Shown here: positions 45,546 through 56,030 of the stretch, piece after piece
Layout: every line of letters starts with the position of its first letter
Position numbering within the stretch: position 1 is the first letter of the stretch
Assembly: GCA_049840475.1 (NCBI GenBank)
Contig: JASGKX010000001.1
Location: forward strand, 1,426,001 to 1,490,000
DNA from: JBGVSA01 sp049840475
GTDB lineage: Bacteria; Pseudomonadota; Gammaproteobacteria; Burkholderiales; Rhodocyclaceae
DNA length: 64,000 nucleotides
Direction of reading: 5' to 3'
Made by a program: the position numbers and the translations under genes
Notes under the pieces: generated by a model
The model's input: only the letters and a program-made list of their open reading frames with translations
Told to the model about the DNA's origin: nothing
Databases searched by the model: none

Positions 45546-45571
45546 TAGCACTCGCTGGGGGGGAGTGCTAA
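45545..45571. promoter_or_regulatory. CIRCE operator (HrcA-binding site)
   Basis: Perfect CIRCE element TTAGCACTC-N9-GAGTGCTAA, 78 bases before groES. It identifies HrcA-controlled heat-shock regulation; hrcA itself is not in this window. Confidence 0.97.
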
Positions 45572-45648
45572 CAGAACTCCCGCCTCCAAAAGGTTTCTTT
45601 TGTGCGGGCGCGCTGCGCCCACTAACGTTTTGACCGACAGGAGTCGAT

Positions 45649-45939
45649 ATGAAAATCCGTCCTTTGCACGACCGTGTGATCGTCAAGCGCATCGAAGCAG
45701 AACGCACCACCGCCAGCGGGATCGTCATCCCCGACAGCGCCGGTGAAAAGCCCGATCAGGGTGAAGTCCTGGCCATCGGCAACGGCAAGCTGCTCGACAG
45801 CGGCGAAGTCCGTAAGCTGGACGTGAAGGTTGGCGATCGCGTGCTGTTCGGCAAGTACGCCGGCCAGACCGTCAAGGTCGAAGGCCAGGAAGTCCTGGTC
45901 CTGCGCGAAGAAGACATCATGGGCGTGATCGAGGCCTGA
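45649..45939 (+). CDS. groES: Co-chaperonin GroES
   Basis: Ten-kilodalton chaperonin of 96 residues. It shows MKIRPLHDRVIVKRIEAE, the mobile loop TTASGIVIPDSAGEK, and the C-terminal roof residues. It caps GroEL and is expressed from the CIRCE-controlled promoter. ATG at 45649 follows ACAGGAG. groEL starts 87 bases downstream in the same operon. Confidence 0.99.
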   Translation: MKIRPLHDRVIVKRIEAERTTASGIVIPDSAGEKPDQGEVLAIGNGKLLDSGEVRKLDVKVGDRVLFGKYAGQTVKVEGQEVLVLREEDIMGVIEA

Positions 45940-46026
45940 GTCCGCGGCGCCCCTGTCTGGGGGGCGCACGACCGACTTCGCCGCGAATCCGCTGCATTCC
46001 GAATCAATCAATATCTGGAGTAACAA

Positions 46027-47667
<1,641 letters not shown>

Positions 47668-47710
47668 GTCGAAGACTCCGGTCTTCGGCTGTCCCATCGA
47701 CAGCGTTCAA

Positions 47711-47749
47711 AAAAGCCCCGCAGGTGCGAGCCTGCGGGGCTTTTGTTTT
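47711..47749 (+). terminator. Rho-independent terminator of groESL
   Basis: A 14-base-pair stem AAAAGCCCCGCAGG/CCTGCGGGGCTTTT (47711-47724 and 47731-47744) with a six-base loop and a T-rich tail. A weaker hairpin lies just after the groEL stop. Confidence 0.92.
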
Positions 47750-47789
47750 GGTTCGCGTATGCCTGAACGCCTGGCGTGCAGCCGACGCG

Positions 47790-48314
47790 CTAGGGCGCCG
47801 GAGGCTCCTCGGCCGCCGGGATTGGCGGGACGGACATCGTTATGCGCTGCTGGCGAAACCACTTGAGCAGATCCGTTGACAGCGAGTCCGCACAACGTTC
47901 GAGCACATCGCACGAACTGCTGAAGCCCGCCATGACCCCACCCATGGAGTTGCGCGTGCCGTTGAATGTGGCGGTTTTCTTGCCGTTCACGTAGAGATCG
48001 GCCATGAGCTGGACTTGCTTGCGGTGCCCCAGAAAGGCGTGGCCGCCTGAATATGCGCTCGCGATCTGCGGCACAAGGTGAATGCCTTGCTGCGGCACCG
48101 CGTCTGCATCAGAGGGACTGAGCGTGATGCCGGCCGCGCTGAACGTCTTCTGGATTGCGCTGGCCTGGTACTGCGGCAGTGAACATTCGCTGCGGATGTT
48201 GGATGCGATGCGCTCGGCATCGAGATAATTCGCGACAGCTGGCATCGACACCGTTTCGGCATGGGCCGAGAGTGCGCAAAGACAGAGCGCTGCGCGCGTC
48301 AGCGTGGTTCTCAT
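47790..48314 (-). CDS. Exported protein of unknown function
   Basis: Protein of 174 residues with a signal peptide (LTRAALCLCALSAHA, cleavage near ET). The mature part has four cysteines and a block VQLMADLYVNGKKTATFNGTRNSMGG followed by a helix ending LLKWFRQQ. This resembles small periplasmic or outer-membrane-associated proteins, but I do not recognise the family. It ends convergent with groEL and is divergent from mtgA with a 150-base gap. No function is inferred. Confidence 0.6.
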   Translation of the reverse strand: MRTTLTRAALCLCALSAHAETVSMPAVANYLDAERIASNIRSECSLPQYQASAIQKTFSAAGITLSPSDADAVPQQGIHLVPQIASAYSGGHAFLGHRKQVQLMADLYVNGKKTATFNGTRNSMGGVMAGFSSSCDVLERCADSLSTDLLKWFRQQRITMSVPPIPAAEEPPAP

Positions 48315-48464
48315 TTGATCTCCCCTGGTATGTTTTTGTGATATCCGGGCAGCAGTGTGTCATGCGCCCTCGATGCGGGTGAAGGCCTTCCCATTTGTCT
48401 GCGTGACTTGCATGCCTGCCAAGGCTCTGCAATGCTCTGCACGCCTCGCCATCCGTACACACTC

Positions 48465-49157
48465 ATGAAGTCTGTTGCCCGCTTTGCCAAGCGCGCCCTC
48501 GTCGCCGTCCTGTTGCTGATCATTGCCTATCACCTGTGGCTGCTCGGGCAGATTCTCTGGTGGAAGTGGATTCCGCCCCAGCAGACGAGCTTCATGTCGC
48601 TGCGCCTGGACGAACTCCGCGAGAAAGATCCGAAAGCGCAGCTCAAATACCAGTGGGTGCCCTACGAGCGAATTTCGGTGAACCTGAAGCGTGCCGTGGT
48701 GGCCGCCGAAGATGACCGCTTTGTCGACCACGACGGCTTTGATTGGGAAGGCATCCAGCGGGCACTCGAAAAGAACGAGCGTCGCGGCCGGGCCGTGGCG
48801 GGCGGCTCGACGATCAGCCAGCAGCTTGCGAAGAACCTCTTCCTTACGCCCAACCGCAGCTATCTGCGCAAGGCCGAGGAAGCCATCATCACCGTGATGA
48901 TCGAAGTGCTGTGGGACAAGCGCCGAATCCTCGAGGTGTACTTGAACGTCGTCGAGTGGGGCAACGGCATCTTCGGCGCGGAAGCCGCTGCGCGCCGCTA
49001 CTACAACATCTCCGCCGCTCAGTTGTCGCCGCAACAGGCCGCACACATCGCGGTGATGCTGCCCAATCCGCGCAAGTTCGAAAAAACCTACTCGGCGCGC
49101 CTGTCCGCCCATGCCGATCGAATACAGGGGCGCATGCGCTACAGCGAAGTGCCCTGA
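48465..49157 (+). CDS. mtgA: Monofunctional peptidoglycan glycosyltransferase MtgA
   Basis: Single-pass inner-membrane enzyme of 230 residues. A membrane helix (LVAVLLLIIAYHLWLL) precedes a GT51 domain with the catalytic motif AAEDDRFVDHDGFDW, GGSTISQQLAKNLFL, RKAEEAIITVMIE and ILEVYLNVVEWG. It polymerises lipid II without a transpeptidase domain. In several Burkholderiales the gene is close to aroE, but here aroE is 40 kb away. ATG at 48465 is the natural start; the frame is open upstream without support. Confidence 0.94.
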   Translation: MKSVARFAKRALVAVLLLIIAYHLWLLGQILWWKWIPPQQTSFMSLRLDELREKDPKAQLKYQWVPYERISVNLKRAVVAAEDDRFVDHDGFDWEGIQRALEKNERRGRAVAGGSTISQQLAKNLFLTPNRSYLRKAEEAIITVMIEVLWDKRRILEVYLNVVEWGNGIFGAEAAARRYYNISAAQLSPQQAAHIAVMLPNPRKFEKTYSARLSAHADRIQGRMRYSEVP

Positions 49158-49326
49158 GGAAGGTGCCGGATGCCGCCCTTAATCTGGGCGTCATCATCGT
49201 AGCGTCTGCTGTGTCGCTGCCCGCCAGAAGGCCAGCAGTCCCCTTTTTTCCGGCAGCGCAGCAAGCATCCGCCGGGCCGGGTTAAACTCCCGCCTCCGTT
49301 CCACCGCAGCCCTGGTCATATGACTC

Positions 49327-50772
49327 ATGCAGACGACCGAGCAATCCGTCCAGCACCACGATGATGTTCAGCGCACCCTGAAAGAGGTGGAGGAGCTGCT
49401 CGTCCGTCAGCGACGTGAGGAGGAGCTCGTTCATCGGCAGGAGATGCCCAAGCACGATCTGGTCGAGTCGCTCGTTCACAAGCAGAACATGGCGCGGCTC
49501 ACGGCCAAGCTGTCCAGCCTCCACCCGGCCGACATCGCCTATGTGCTGGAGTCGTTGCCGCGCGATGACCGTCTGTTCATCTGGGAGCTGGTACGCGGCG
49601 AGAACGACGGTGAGATCCTGCTGGAACTGTCCGACGCGGTCCGTGAATCGCTCATCGAGACGATGGACCGCGAAGAGCTGGTCGCCGCGGCCGAGCAGCT
49701 CGACGCGGATGAACTGGCCGACCTTGCCCCCGACCTGCCCAAGCACGTCATGGAGGACGTGTACCTCGGCCTGGATGCGGAGGAGCGCGAACAACTGCGC
49801 GCGGCCATGTCGTACGACGAGGACGCCGTCGGTGCGCTGATGGACTTCGACATGGTCACGGTGCGCGAGGACGTCACGCTCGAAGTCGTGCTGCGCTACC
49901 TGCGCCGCTTCGACGAATTGCCCGACCACACCGACCAGCTTTTCGTGATCGATCGCGAAGAGAATCTGCGTGGCGTGCTGACCTTGTCGCGCATGCTGGT
50001 GAGCGACCCGGAAGAAACCGTGAGCGCGGTGATGATCACCAACATGCTCACGCTCCACCCCTCGGACCACGCGGACGAAGCCGCGCAGGCCTTCGAGCGG
50101 TATGACCTCGTGTCAGCGCCGGTGGTCGCCTACGACGGGCGTCTGCTCGGCCGGGTGACGGTGGAGGCCGTGCTCGACTTCATCCGCGATCAGGCAGACG
50201 CCGAACTGCTGAGCCAGGCCGGTCTGCGGGAAGAAGAAGACATCTTCGCGTCGGTGTGGGATTCAGTCAAAAACCGTTGGGCGTGGCTGGCGGTGAATCT
50301 GGTGACGGCTTTCATCGCTTCACGCGTGATCGGCGTGTTCGAAGGTTCCATCCAGAAGCTCGTGGCGCTCGCGGCGCTCATGCCGATCGTTGCGGGGATC
50401 GGCGGCAACTCTGGCAACCAGACCATCACCATGATCGTGCGCGCCACGGCCATGGGGCAGGTCAAACCCGAGATGCTCCATCGCCTGCTGCGCAAAGAGC
50501 TTGGCGTGGCGCTCATCAACGGTCTGGTATGGGGCGGTCTGCTGGGCTTCCTGGCCTGGTGGCTGTATCACAGCGCTTCGCTTGGGATGGTGATGACCGG
50601 TGCGATGACGCTCAACCTTCTGTTGGCTGCCACCATGGGCGTGAGCATTCCGATCTTCATGATCAAGCTCGGGCGCGATCCGGCACTCGGCTCGTCGGTG
50701 CTCATTACCGCCTGCACCGACTCCGGCGGCTTCTTCATCTTCCTTGGGCTGGCCAGTCTGTTCCTGATGTAA
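49327..50772 (+). CDS. mgtE: Magnesium transporter MgtE
   Basis: Protein of 481 residues with the MgtE layout: cytoplasmic N domain (about 30-135) with LSSLHPADIAYVLESLP, a pair of CBS domains (about 140-265) with ASYDEDAVGALM-like and DEAAQAFERYDLVSAPVV, then five membrane helices (about 315-481), including the pore region MPIVAGIGGNSGNQ and TDSGGFFIFLGLA. It imports Mg2+ under control of cytosolic Mg2+. The ATG at 49327 is used; no metal-sensing leader structure is evident upstream. Confidence 0.95.
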   Translation: MQTTEQSVQHHDDVQRTLKEVEELLVRQRREEELVHRQEMPKHDLVESLVHKQNMARLTAKLSSLHPADIAYVLESLPRDDRLFIWELVRGENDGEILLELSDAVRESLIETMDREELVAAAEQLDADELADLAPDLPKHVMEDVYLGLDAEEREQLRAAMSYDEDAVGALMDFDMVTVREDVTLEVVLRYLRRFDELPDHTDQLFVIDREENLRGVLTLSRMLVSDPEETVSAVMITNMLTLHPSDHADEAAQAFERYDLVSAPVVAYDGRLLGRVTVEAVLDFIRDQADAELLSQAGLREEEDIFASVWDSVKNRWAWLAVNLVTAFIASRVIGVFEGSIQKLVALAALMPIVAGIGGNSGNQTITMIVRATAMGQVKPEMLHRLLRKELGVALINGLVWGGLLGFLAWWLYHSASLGMVMTGAMTLNLLLAATMGVSIPIFMIKLGRDPALGSSVLITACTDSGGFFIFLGLASLFLM

Positions 50773-50795
50773 CCGTACGGGCCGCGCGGGCAACA

Positions 50796-50820
50796 AAAAG
50801 GGCAGCCGAAGCTGCCCGAA
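50796..50820 (-). terminator. Rho-independent terminator for the PEP-CTERM gene
   Basis: Seven-base-pair stem GGGCAGC/GCTGCCC with a CGAA tetraloop; on the minus strand it is followed by TTTTTG. It ends transcription of the minus-strand PEP-CTERM gene and may also stop mgtE. Confidence 0.8.
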
Positions 50821-50838
50821 TAAAGACGCGAGCCGTCC

Positions 50839-51189
50839 TCAACGCCGGCGTCGCGTCCACGCCAGCAGGCCCAGCCCCAGGCCTACCAGAGTGAAAGACA
50901 GGGGTTCCGGCACAGCCGTCACCGCTGCGGGGGTCACGTCGATCTGCGGCAGATCGTTACCGCCCGGGGCGAGCGGAGACTGCGGATCGATTTCCTGCGT
51001 GAAAAAGAAGCTGAACGCGGCGAACAGATATGAGTTGGCCGGATCCGGGCTGAAAGCGCTGCCGAGATCGGCGTCGCCAGCGAACAGACCACGTGAATAC
51101 AGGTCACTGTCCGTGCTGATGTTGCCGGCCGAAGCCCATTGCGAACACAGCGCCAGCGCCCCGATCGCTACGAGTCGATGCCATTTCAT
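50839..51189 (-). CDS. Small PEP-CTERM sorting-domain protein
   Basis: Protein of 116 residues with a signal peptide (LVAIGALALCSQWASA) and a C-terminal PEP-CTERM anchor: VPEPLS, a hydrophobic helix (FTLVGLGLGLLAW) and TRRRR. Such proteins are processed by an exosortase (XrtA/EpsH) and exported to the surface, usually with an exopolysaccharide locus. The short mature middle section has no recognised domain. No exosortase gene is in this window. The anchor features are complete, so the call is strong though the function is unknown. Confidence 0.88.
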   Translation of the reverse strand: MKWHRLVAIGALALCSQWASAGNISTDSDLYSRGLFAGDADLGSAFSPDPANSYLFAAFSFFFTQEIDPQSPLAPGGNDLPQIDVTPAAVTAVPEPLSFTLVGLGLGLLAWTRRRR

Positions 51190-51364
51190 GAGAGCCTCAC
51201 TGGTAAAGCGGTTGGGCTCTCAGTAGCAATAGATTTGCCAGTCTTTGCAAATCAATGATCTACGGACGATTACGGCAATAGGCCAGACGTTTACGTAAAA
51301 AAACTCGACACATCAATGACTTGGCTTCGTGACAAATGTCACGCGAATGTCGGGCGGCGGCGAC

Positions 51365-52891
51365 TTAACCCATTTCGACGCGATTCTTGCCAGCGCGTTT
51401 TGCGCGATACATCGCCCGGTCGGCCCGCTCGATCGTCCGCTGCGGGTCTTCTCCGATTTCAAAAAGCGACACCCCAGCGCTGAAGGTGATCAGCACGCGC
51501 TGGTTGTCGTGCAGGAAGAAGCGCTTGGTCAGCTCGCGCTGCAGGCGGGTCAGTGCCTGCACCGCGTCTTCGTGCTCAGTGTCCGGCAGCAGGATCAGGA
51601 ATTCTTCGCCGCCGTAGCGCCCGCAGGAGTCTTGCGGACGCAGCGTCTCGCGCACGACGTCGGCCAGATGGCGCAGCGCGTCGTCGCCCGTGGCATGGCC
51701 GTAGGTGTCGTTGAGCTGCTTGAAGTTGTCGACGTCGAGCAGTGCCACGCACAGGCGCGTGTTACGGCGCTGCGAGCGGGCGATCTCTCGCGTCATCATC
51801 TCGTCGATGCCCTTGCGATTGAGCGCGCCGGTGAGCGTGTCATGACGCATCAGGTCGCTGGCCTGCTGCAGTTCGGATTCGAGGCGCGCGATCTCGCGGT
51901 GCGCCTGGTCGACCGTGGTGCGCAGCGAATGGAGTTCGTCTTGCGAACGGCGGGCGTGGCCTTCGACGACGCGGGTTTCCTGGATCACTTCCGAAATCAG
52001 GCCGGCCAGTTCGTCCGCGCCATGGGCGGTCGCCACGCGGGTGGCGAACTGTTCCATCTTGGTGTGATACGCGCCGGTTGATTCGGCCAGCTCTCCGAGG
52101 CGGTCGATGAAGCTCGCCAGCAGGTCGCGCAGGCGTTCATGGGCGTCCGACAGATTGCGCTTGAGCGTGCCTTGCTTATAGATCACGTCGCGCAGCCGAT
52201 CGCCCAGCTCGGTCAGCATCTTCTTGTCGAGCGGGCGGGCGAAGAGTTGCAGCACGGCGTCGAACTGGCCGCGCATCCATTGGTCGTCGACGACCAGCTC
52301 GCTGATGTTCTCGATGATCAACTGCAGCAGGTTGAGCAGCGCCTGCCGAATGTAGCTCTGGTCCTGCGCCACCCATTGCAGCTTGTAGGCGAAGTCGCGC
52401 AGACGCTTCTCGAAAGTGGCTTCGCCGCCAGCGTCGGGTTCGCGCATGATGCGCGCCAGATCGGTGGCTTCCGCTGCCAGTTCGGGAGTGTCGATGAGCA
52501 ACATGCCGACAGCGGTTTCCATGACCTGCGCCATCAGCTCGCGCCAGGGCTTGGGGGCGGGCGCGGCGGCGACCGACACCGTTTGCGGCGGACGAGGCGC
52601 TGGTGCGTGCACGGCGGTATAGCGCACCAATGCGCTGCGAACCGCCGGCCAGCTCTGCTCCATGATGGCCGAGTCGATCCGCTGGGCCGCGCGTAGTTGC
52701 GCTGTCGTCACGCGAGGCAGCGTGGCCACCATCTGCTTGAGTTCGCGCTCGGGGAAGGTCTCCTTGGGCACGGTGCCACCGACCTTGTGGTACAGCTCGG
52801 AGAAATTCTCGGGCGTCGGCGGGATTCGCTGAACCGCCAGTTGCCGGATGACCTCGCGGGCGATCTCGGCGGGCGTATTGAATTCGGGCAT
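51365..52891 (-). CDS. GGDEF diguanylate cyclase with long coiled N-terminal region
   Basis: Protein of 508 residues. Residues 1-320 form a mostly helical region with no membrane segment, including a helical linker just before the catalytic part. The C-terminal GGDEF domain has the active site YGGEEFLILLP, the Mg-binding LLDVDNFKQLND and the inhibitory I-site RPQD five residues upstream. It synthesises c-di-GMP. The upstream NarL-type regulator gene ends 53 bases before its start on the same strand and may be co-transcribed. Confidence 0.9.
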   Translation of the reverse strand: MPEFNTPAEIAREVIRQLAVQRIPPTPENFSELYHKVGGTVPKETFPERELKQMVATLPRVTTAQLRAAQRIDSAIMEQSWPAVRSALVRYTAVHAPAPRPPQTVSVAAAPAPKPWRELMAQVMETAVGMLLIDTPELAAEATDLARIMREPDAGGEATFEKRLRDFAYKLQWVAQDQSYIRQALLNLLQLIIENISELVVDDQWMRGQFDAVLQLFARPLDKKMLTELGDRLRDVIYKQGTLKRNLSDAHERLRDLLASFIDRLGELAESTGAYHTKMEQFATRVATAHGADELAGLISEVIQETRVVEGHARRSQDELHSLRTTVDQAHREIARLESELQQASDLMRHDTLTGALNRKGIDEMMTREIARSQRRNTRLCVALLDVDNFKQLNDTYGHATGDDALRHLADVVRETLRPQDSCGRYGGEEFLILLPDTEHEDAVQALTRLQRELTKRFFLHDNQRVLITFSAGVSLFEIGEDPQRTIERADRAMYRAKRAGKNRVEMG

Positions 52892-52943
52892 GCAGCGGGT
52901 GGCGCGCTAGATAAAGGTGAGAGAGCGTTGGGGGTTTTGTCTG

Positions 52944-53588
52944 TTATTCAACCAGCCCGTGCTTGAGCCCGTAATGGGTCAGCTCGGCATTGTTCTGCAG
53001 TTTCATTTTTTCCAGCAGCCGCGCGCGATAGACGCTGACCGTCTTGACGCTGAGGTTCAGCTTTTCGGCGATCTGCGTCAGCGTTTTGCCCGAGGCGATC
53101 AGGCATAGCGTTTCGTATTCGCGGTCGGAAAGCTTCTCGTGCGCCGGACGACTGTCTTCATCGTCGCCGATGGCGTTGGCCAGCTCTTCGGCAACCGCCG
53201 GGCTGACGTACTTCTTGCCGTTGGCCACCTGGCGGATCGCGGTGACGAGTTGCTCCGGTGCGCCCTGTTTGGACAGATAGCCGGCTGCCCCGGCGCGCAG
53301 TGCGCGCACGGCATATTGCTCCTCCGGGTGCATGCTCAGGATCAGCACTGGCACGCGGGGGAATTCTTTCTTCACCAGCTTGAGTGTGTCGATGCCATTG
53401 CGGTCGGGCATCGAAATATCCATCAACACCACGTCGTAGACCGTGCCGCGCATCATCTGCATGGCCTTGACGCCGCCGTCGGCTTCGCCGACCACCGACA
53501 GATCGTCGGTCTCCGACAGGATCTGCTTGAGCCCGTGCCGCACGATCGCGTGATCGTCAGCAATCAGGACCTTGATCTTCTCGCTCAT
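52944..53588 (-). CDS. NarL/FixJ-type response regulator
   Basis: LuxR-type response regulator of 214 residues. Receiver domain at 1-120 with IADDHAIVRHG, the phospho-Asp in DVVLMDISMPD and LSKQGAPEQ with the Lys. The C-terminal HTH (about 150-210) contains LSDREYETLCLIASGKTLTQIAEKLNLSVKTV. Its start codon overlaps the stop of the kinase gene by ATGA, so the pair is translationally coupled and the kinase is its partner. Confidence 0.94.
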   Translation of the reverse strand: MSEKIKVLIADDHAIVRHGLKQILSETDDLSVVGEADGGVKAMQMMRGTVYDVVLMDISMPDRNGIDTLKLVKKEFPRVPVLILSMHPEEQYAVRALRAGAAGYLSKQGAPEQLVTAIRQVANGKKYVSPAVAEELANAIGDDEDSRPAHEKLSDREYETLCLIASGKTLTQIAEKLNLSVKTVSVYRARLLEKMKLQNNAELTHYGLKHGLVE

Positions 53589-55111
53589 GTCCCCAATCCG
53601 TTCGCAGCCATTGCTGCGGCTTCCGTTGCGTGCCCTGCGGGCGCCCGCAATACAACCGTTGTTCCACCGTCCGGTCCGGGGGCGATCTTCATCGTGCCGC
53701 CCAATGCATGGAGCCGTTCGCGAATACTGCGCAATCCAAATGACTTGGGTTTGACGAGGTCTGCGTTCTGCACGCCGCGCCCGTCATCGGCAATCCTGAG
53801 CACGATATCCGCTCCGTCCAGCGTCAGCCGTACGTCCACCCGGCTTGCCTGGGCGTGCTTGCTGACGTTGGTCAGTGCTTCCTGGTACGTGCGGAACAAC
53901 GCCAGCGCTGTGTCTTCGCCCGCTTCGACATCGTCCTGCGCGCACTCTACGTGGCACGCAATACCCGTGCGTTGCGAAAAGTCTTCAGCGTAGCTCTCTA
54001 CAGCGGCAGCCAGACCGAATTCCTTAAGGATTCCCGGTCGCAGTTCCCGTGCCACACGACCAGCGGTGGTGATGGCGTCATCCAGCATGTCCTCGATGGC
54101 GCGCAGGCGAGGGCGCAGCGCGTCGTCGTGTTCGAGCCGCGTGGCAAGCAGCGAGGCAGAAATCTTGATGCCCACCAGCGTGCCGCCAAGCACGTCGTGG
54201 ATGTCGCGCGCAATGCGATCGCGCTCTTCTTCCTTGATGCGTTGCAGGTGCGCCGACAGCTCGGCCAATTGCGCACGCGAAGCGCGCAGTTCCAGCTCGG
54301 CGAGTTTGCTGTGGGTGATGTTCCACATCACCCCTTCCCACAATGTGCTGCCGTTTTCGGTGCGATGCGGTGAGCACCGCACGTTGATCCATTTGATGTC
54401 CGCGTCCTGCGGGCGCACGCGGCCTTCCCAGTTGAGCGTCGTATTGCCGGCGGTCGCCTCGGCCAACCCTTGTTCAAAGCCGGCGCGGTCCTCGGGCACG
54501 ATCAGGCGCGCGAATGCGTCGCCCGCTTCGATCAAGCGTGTGTTCGGCAGGCCGAACAGCATCTGACTGGCTTCGCTTACATATAGAAAGCGAAGGTCCG
54601 ACACGCTCGTCGCCTGCATCTGGAAGAGTACGCCCGGAACATTGGCGGCCAGCGTAAGGAATCGTGCCTCGCTCTCGCGCTCGGCCCGCAGCGCCGCCAC
54701 GCGTTCGCGTCGCAGGCCGGCGTCGCGCCGTTCGCGTTCGATCACCGGCATCAACCGGTCCAGCTTGTTCTTGGAAAGGTAGTCGCGCGCGCCGGAGCGC
54801 ATCAGGAGGCAGGCGGTTTCTTCATCGATGGTGCCCGACACCACCAGGATCGGCAGGTCGTCATCGATCTCTTGCACGACAGCCAGCGTATCCAGCGCTG
54901 TAAAGCCGGGCAGGCTGTAGTCGGCGATGATGATGTCCCAGCCCCCCGAGCGCACGGCGTCGCGCAGTGCGTCGAGCTGCCATAGCTGGCGATGCTCGAT
55001 GTCATAGCCCTGGCGACGCAGGTGGCGCGCCATCAGCAGCACATCGTTCTCATCGTCTTCCACGAACAGCACGCGCAAGCTCGTGCGTGCCAGGTCCATC
55101 TGCATGGTCAT
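53585..55111 (-). CDS. REC-PAS histidine kinase, partner of the NarL-type regulator
   Basis: Hybrid sensor of 508 residues. Layout: N-terminal receiver domain (about 12-130, phospho-Asp in IIIADYSLP), PAS domain (about 155-270), HisKA_3 dimerisation block with ERDRIARDIHDVLGG (phospho-His near 305), and a C-terminal HATPase_c with the N-box ALTNVSKHAQ and DDGRGVQN. There are no membrane segments, so it is cytoplasmic. The receiver at the N-terminus could take phosphate from another kinase. It overlaps the regulator gene by four bases. Confidence 0.93.
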   Translation of the reverse strand: MTMQMDLARTSLRVLFVEDDENDVLLMARHLRRQGYDIEHRQLWQLDALRDAVRSGGWDIIIADYSLPGFTALDTLAVVQEIDDDLPILVVSGTIDEETACLLMRSGARDYLSKNKLDRLMPVIERERRDAGLRRERVAALRAERESEARFLTLAANVPGVLFQMQATSVSDLRFLYVSEASQMLFGLPNTRLIEAGDAFARLIVPEDRAGFEQGLAEATAGNTTLNWEGRVRPQDADIKWINVRCSPHRTENGSTLWEGVMWNITHSKLAELELRASRAQLAELSAHLQRIKEEERDRIARDIHDVLGGTLVGIKISASLLATRLEHDDALRPRLRAIEDMLDDAITTAGRVARELRPGILKEFGLAAAVESYAEDFSQRTGIACHVECAQDDVEAGEDTALALFRTYQEALTNVSKHAQASRVDVRLTLDGADIVLRIADDGRGVQNADLVKPKSFGLRSIRERLHALGGTMKIAPGPDGGTTVVLRAPAGHATEAAAMAANGLGT

Positions 55112-55133
55112 CCTTCAATCCGGAGGGTTGCGC

Positions 55134-55139
55134 TATACT
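55134..55139 (+). promoter_or_regulatory. Candidate -10 box of tRNA-Thr
   Basis: TATACT lies 17 bases before the 5' end of the tRNA. No well-spaced -35 was found, so only the -10 is proposed. Confidence 0.45.
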
Positions 55140-55155
55140 CCCGCCCTCGCGCCGT

Positions 55156-55231
55156 GCCGGCATAGCTCAGTTGGTAGAGCAGTCGCCTTGTAAGCGGAAG
55201 GTCGCGGGTTCGATTCCTGCTGCCGGCACCA
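55156..55231 (+). tRNA. tRNA-Thr (anticodon TGT)
   Basis: A 76-base cloverleaf including encoded CCA. Acceptor GCCGGCA/TGCCGGC, D arm GCTC...GAGC, anticodon loop CTTGTAA, TpsiC arm GCGGG-TTCGATT-CCTGC. The anticodon stem has a G27-A43 mismatch and a T28-G42 wobble, slightly irregular. Base 73 is A, and UGU reads ACA/ACG threonine codons. Confidence 0.93.
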
Positions 55232-55632
55232 GCGCCCGCATTCTCTCTCCCCTGCATTTCCTTCCCGCATTTTTCCCGTCTGGCGGTCGACACCACACGC
55301 TCTATGTGAGTCTCGGCATCGCCCTTGTTCTAATTCCTGCCGTCCTTTGGTCGCGCGAGTATATGTTCAGAAATATCCCGTGAACATGTAGGAAATATTC
55401 TTATGACACTTTGTGACCTTGTGTTGTTGTTCCGGCGCACATGAGGTCCTGTCGGCCCCCGTCGCGCCAGCCCGAAAAGAGATTGCACGCGCAGCGCCGC
55501 CATGCGCGCATAGCGCTTCCCCCGAGTGTCTGACGCACTCGGCGGCGACGCTCCGCGCTCGGGGAACAGAAACTTCTGCATCGTCGTGCTTGACTCGCGG
55601 GGGGCGATCGCCCATAATGCTGTTCTTCCAGA
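55232..55632. other. Region between the two tRNAs
   Basis: This 401-base spacer contains no open frame that matches a family. It ends in the tRNA-fMet promoter listed separately. Nothing else is supported. Confidence 0.45.
55590..55618 (+). promoter_or_regulatory. Sigma-70 promoter of tRNA-fMet
   Basis: TTGACT at 55590-55595 and CATAAT at 55613-55618, with an ideal 17-base spacer. The -10 is 14 bases before the tRNA. Confidence 0.7.
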
Positions 55633-55709
55633 CGCGGGGTGGAGCAGTCTGGCAGCTCGTCGGGCTCATAACCCGAAGGTCACAGGTTCAAATCCTGTCC
55701 CCGCAACCA
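55633..55709 (+). tRNA. Initiator tRNA-fMet (anticodon CAT)
   Basis: A 77-base cloverleaf with the initiator hallmarks: unpaired C1-A72 (CGCGGGG against CCCCGCA) and three G-C pairs next to the anticodon loop (TCGGG-CTCATAA-CCCGA). TpsiC arm CACAG-GTTCAAAT-CCTGT and encoded CCA. Terminator follows. Confidence 0.96.
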
Positions 55710-56030
55710 GATTCACAAGCGTTAGGCCAACCTTCACCGGTTGGCCTTTTGCTTTTCTGGCTTCATGCAGATTCGTTGCAGGCAAGTTTCGGGCGAGTCG
55801 TCCGCATGTTGCCGGTTCTCCCTTCTTCGGCAAGTCCCGGCTGGTGGTCGTTCACAATGCGAGCCGTGGCTCAGAGCACGCAGCGCACGAGTGTTCATGT
55901 GGGTGCTGACGCGCGTGTGCGCGTCACGGGGCCGATCCGTGTGGTCTTGTTGCCGGCGCAAAGACGAACTTCAAGCTCGGCCTTGCTCCCTGAAGGCGCG
56001 TCTTGGGCGTAGCGCGAACAGAGACATTGG
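55710..56030. other. Region after tRNA-fMet
   Basis: Apart from the terminator, these 321 bases show no gene on either strand that I can support. Confidence 0.45.
55724..55756 (+). terminator. Rho-independent terminator of tRNA-fMet
   Basis: Nine-base-pair stem AGGCCAACC/GGTTGGCCT with a six-base loop, followed by TTTTGCTTTT. Confidence 0.9.
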
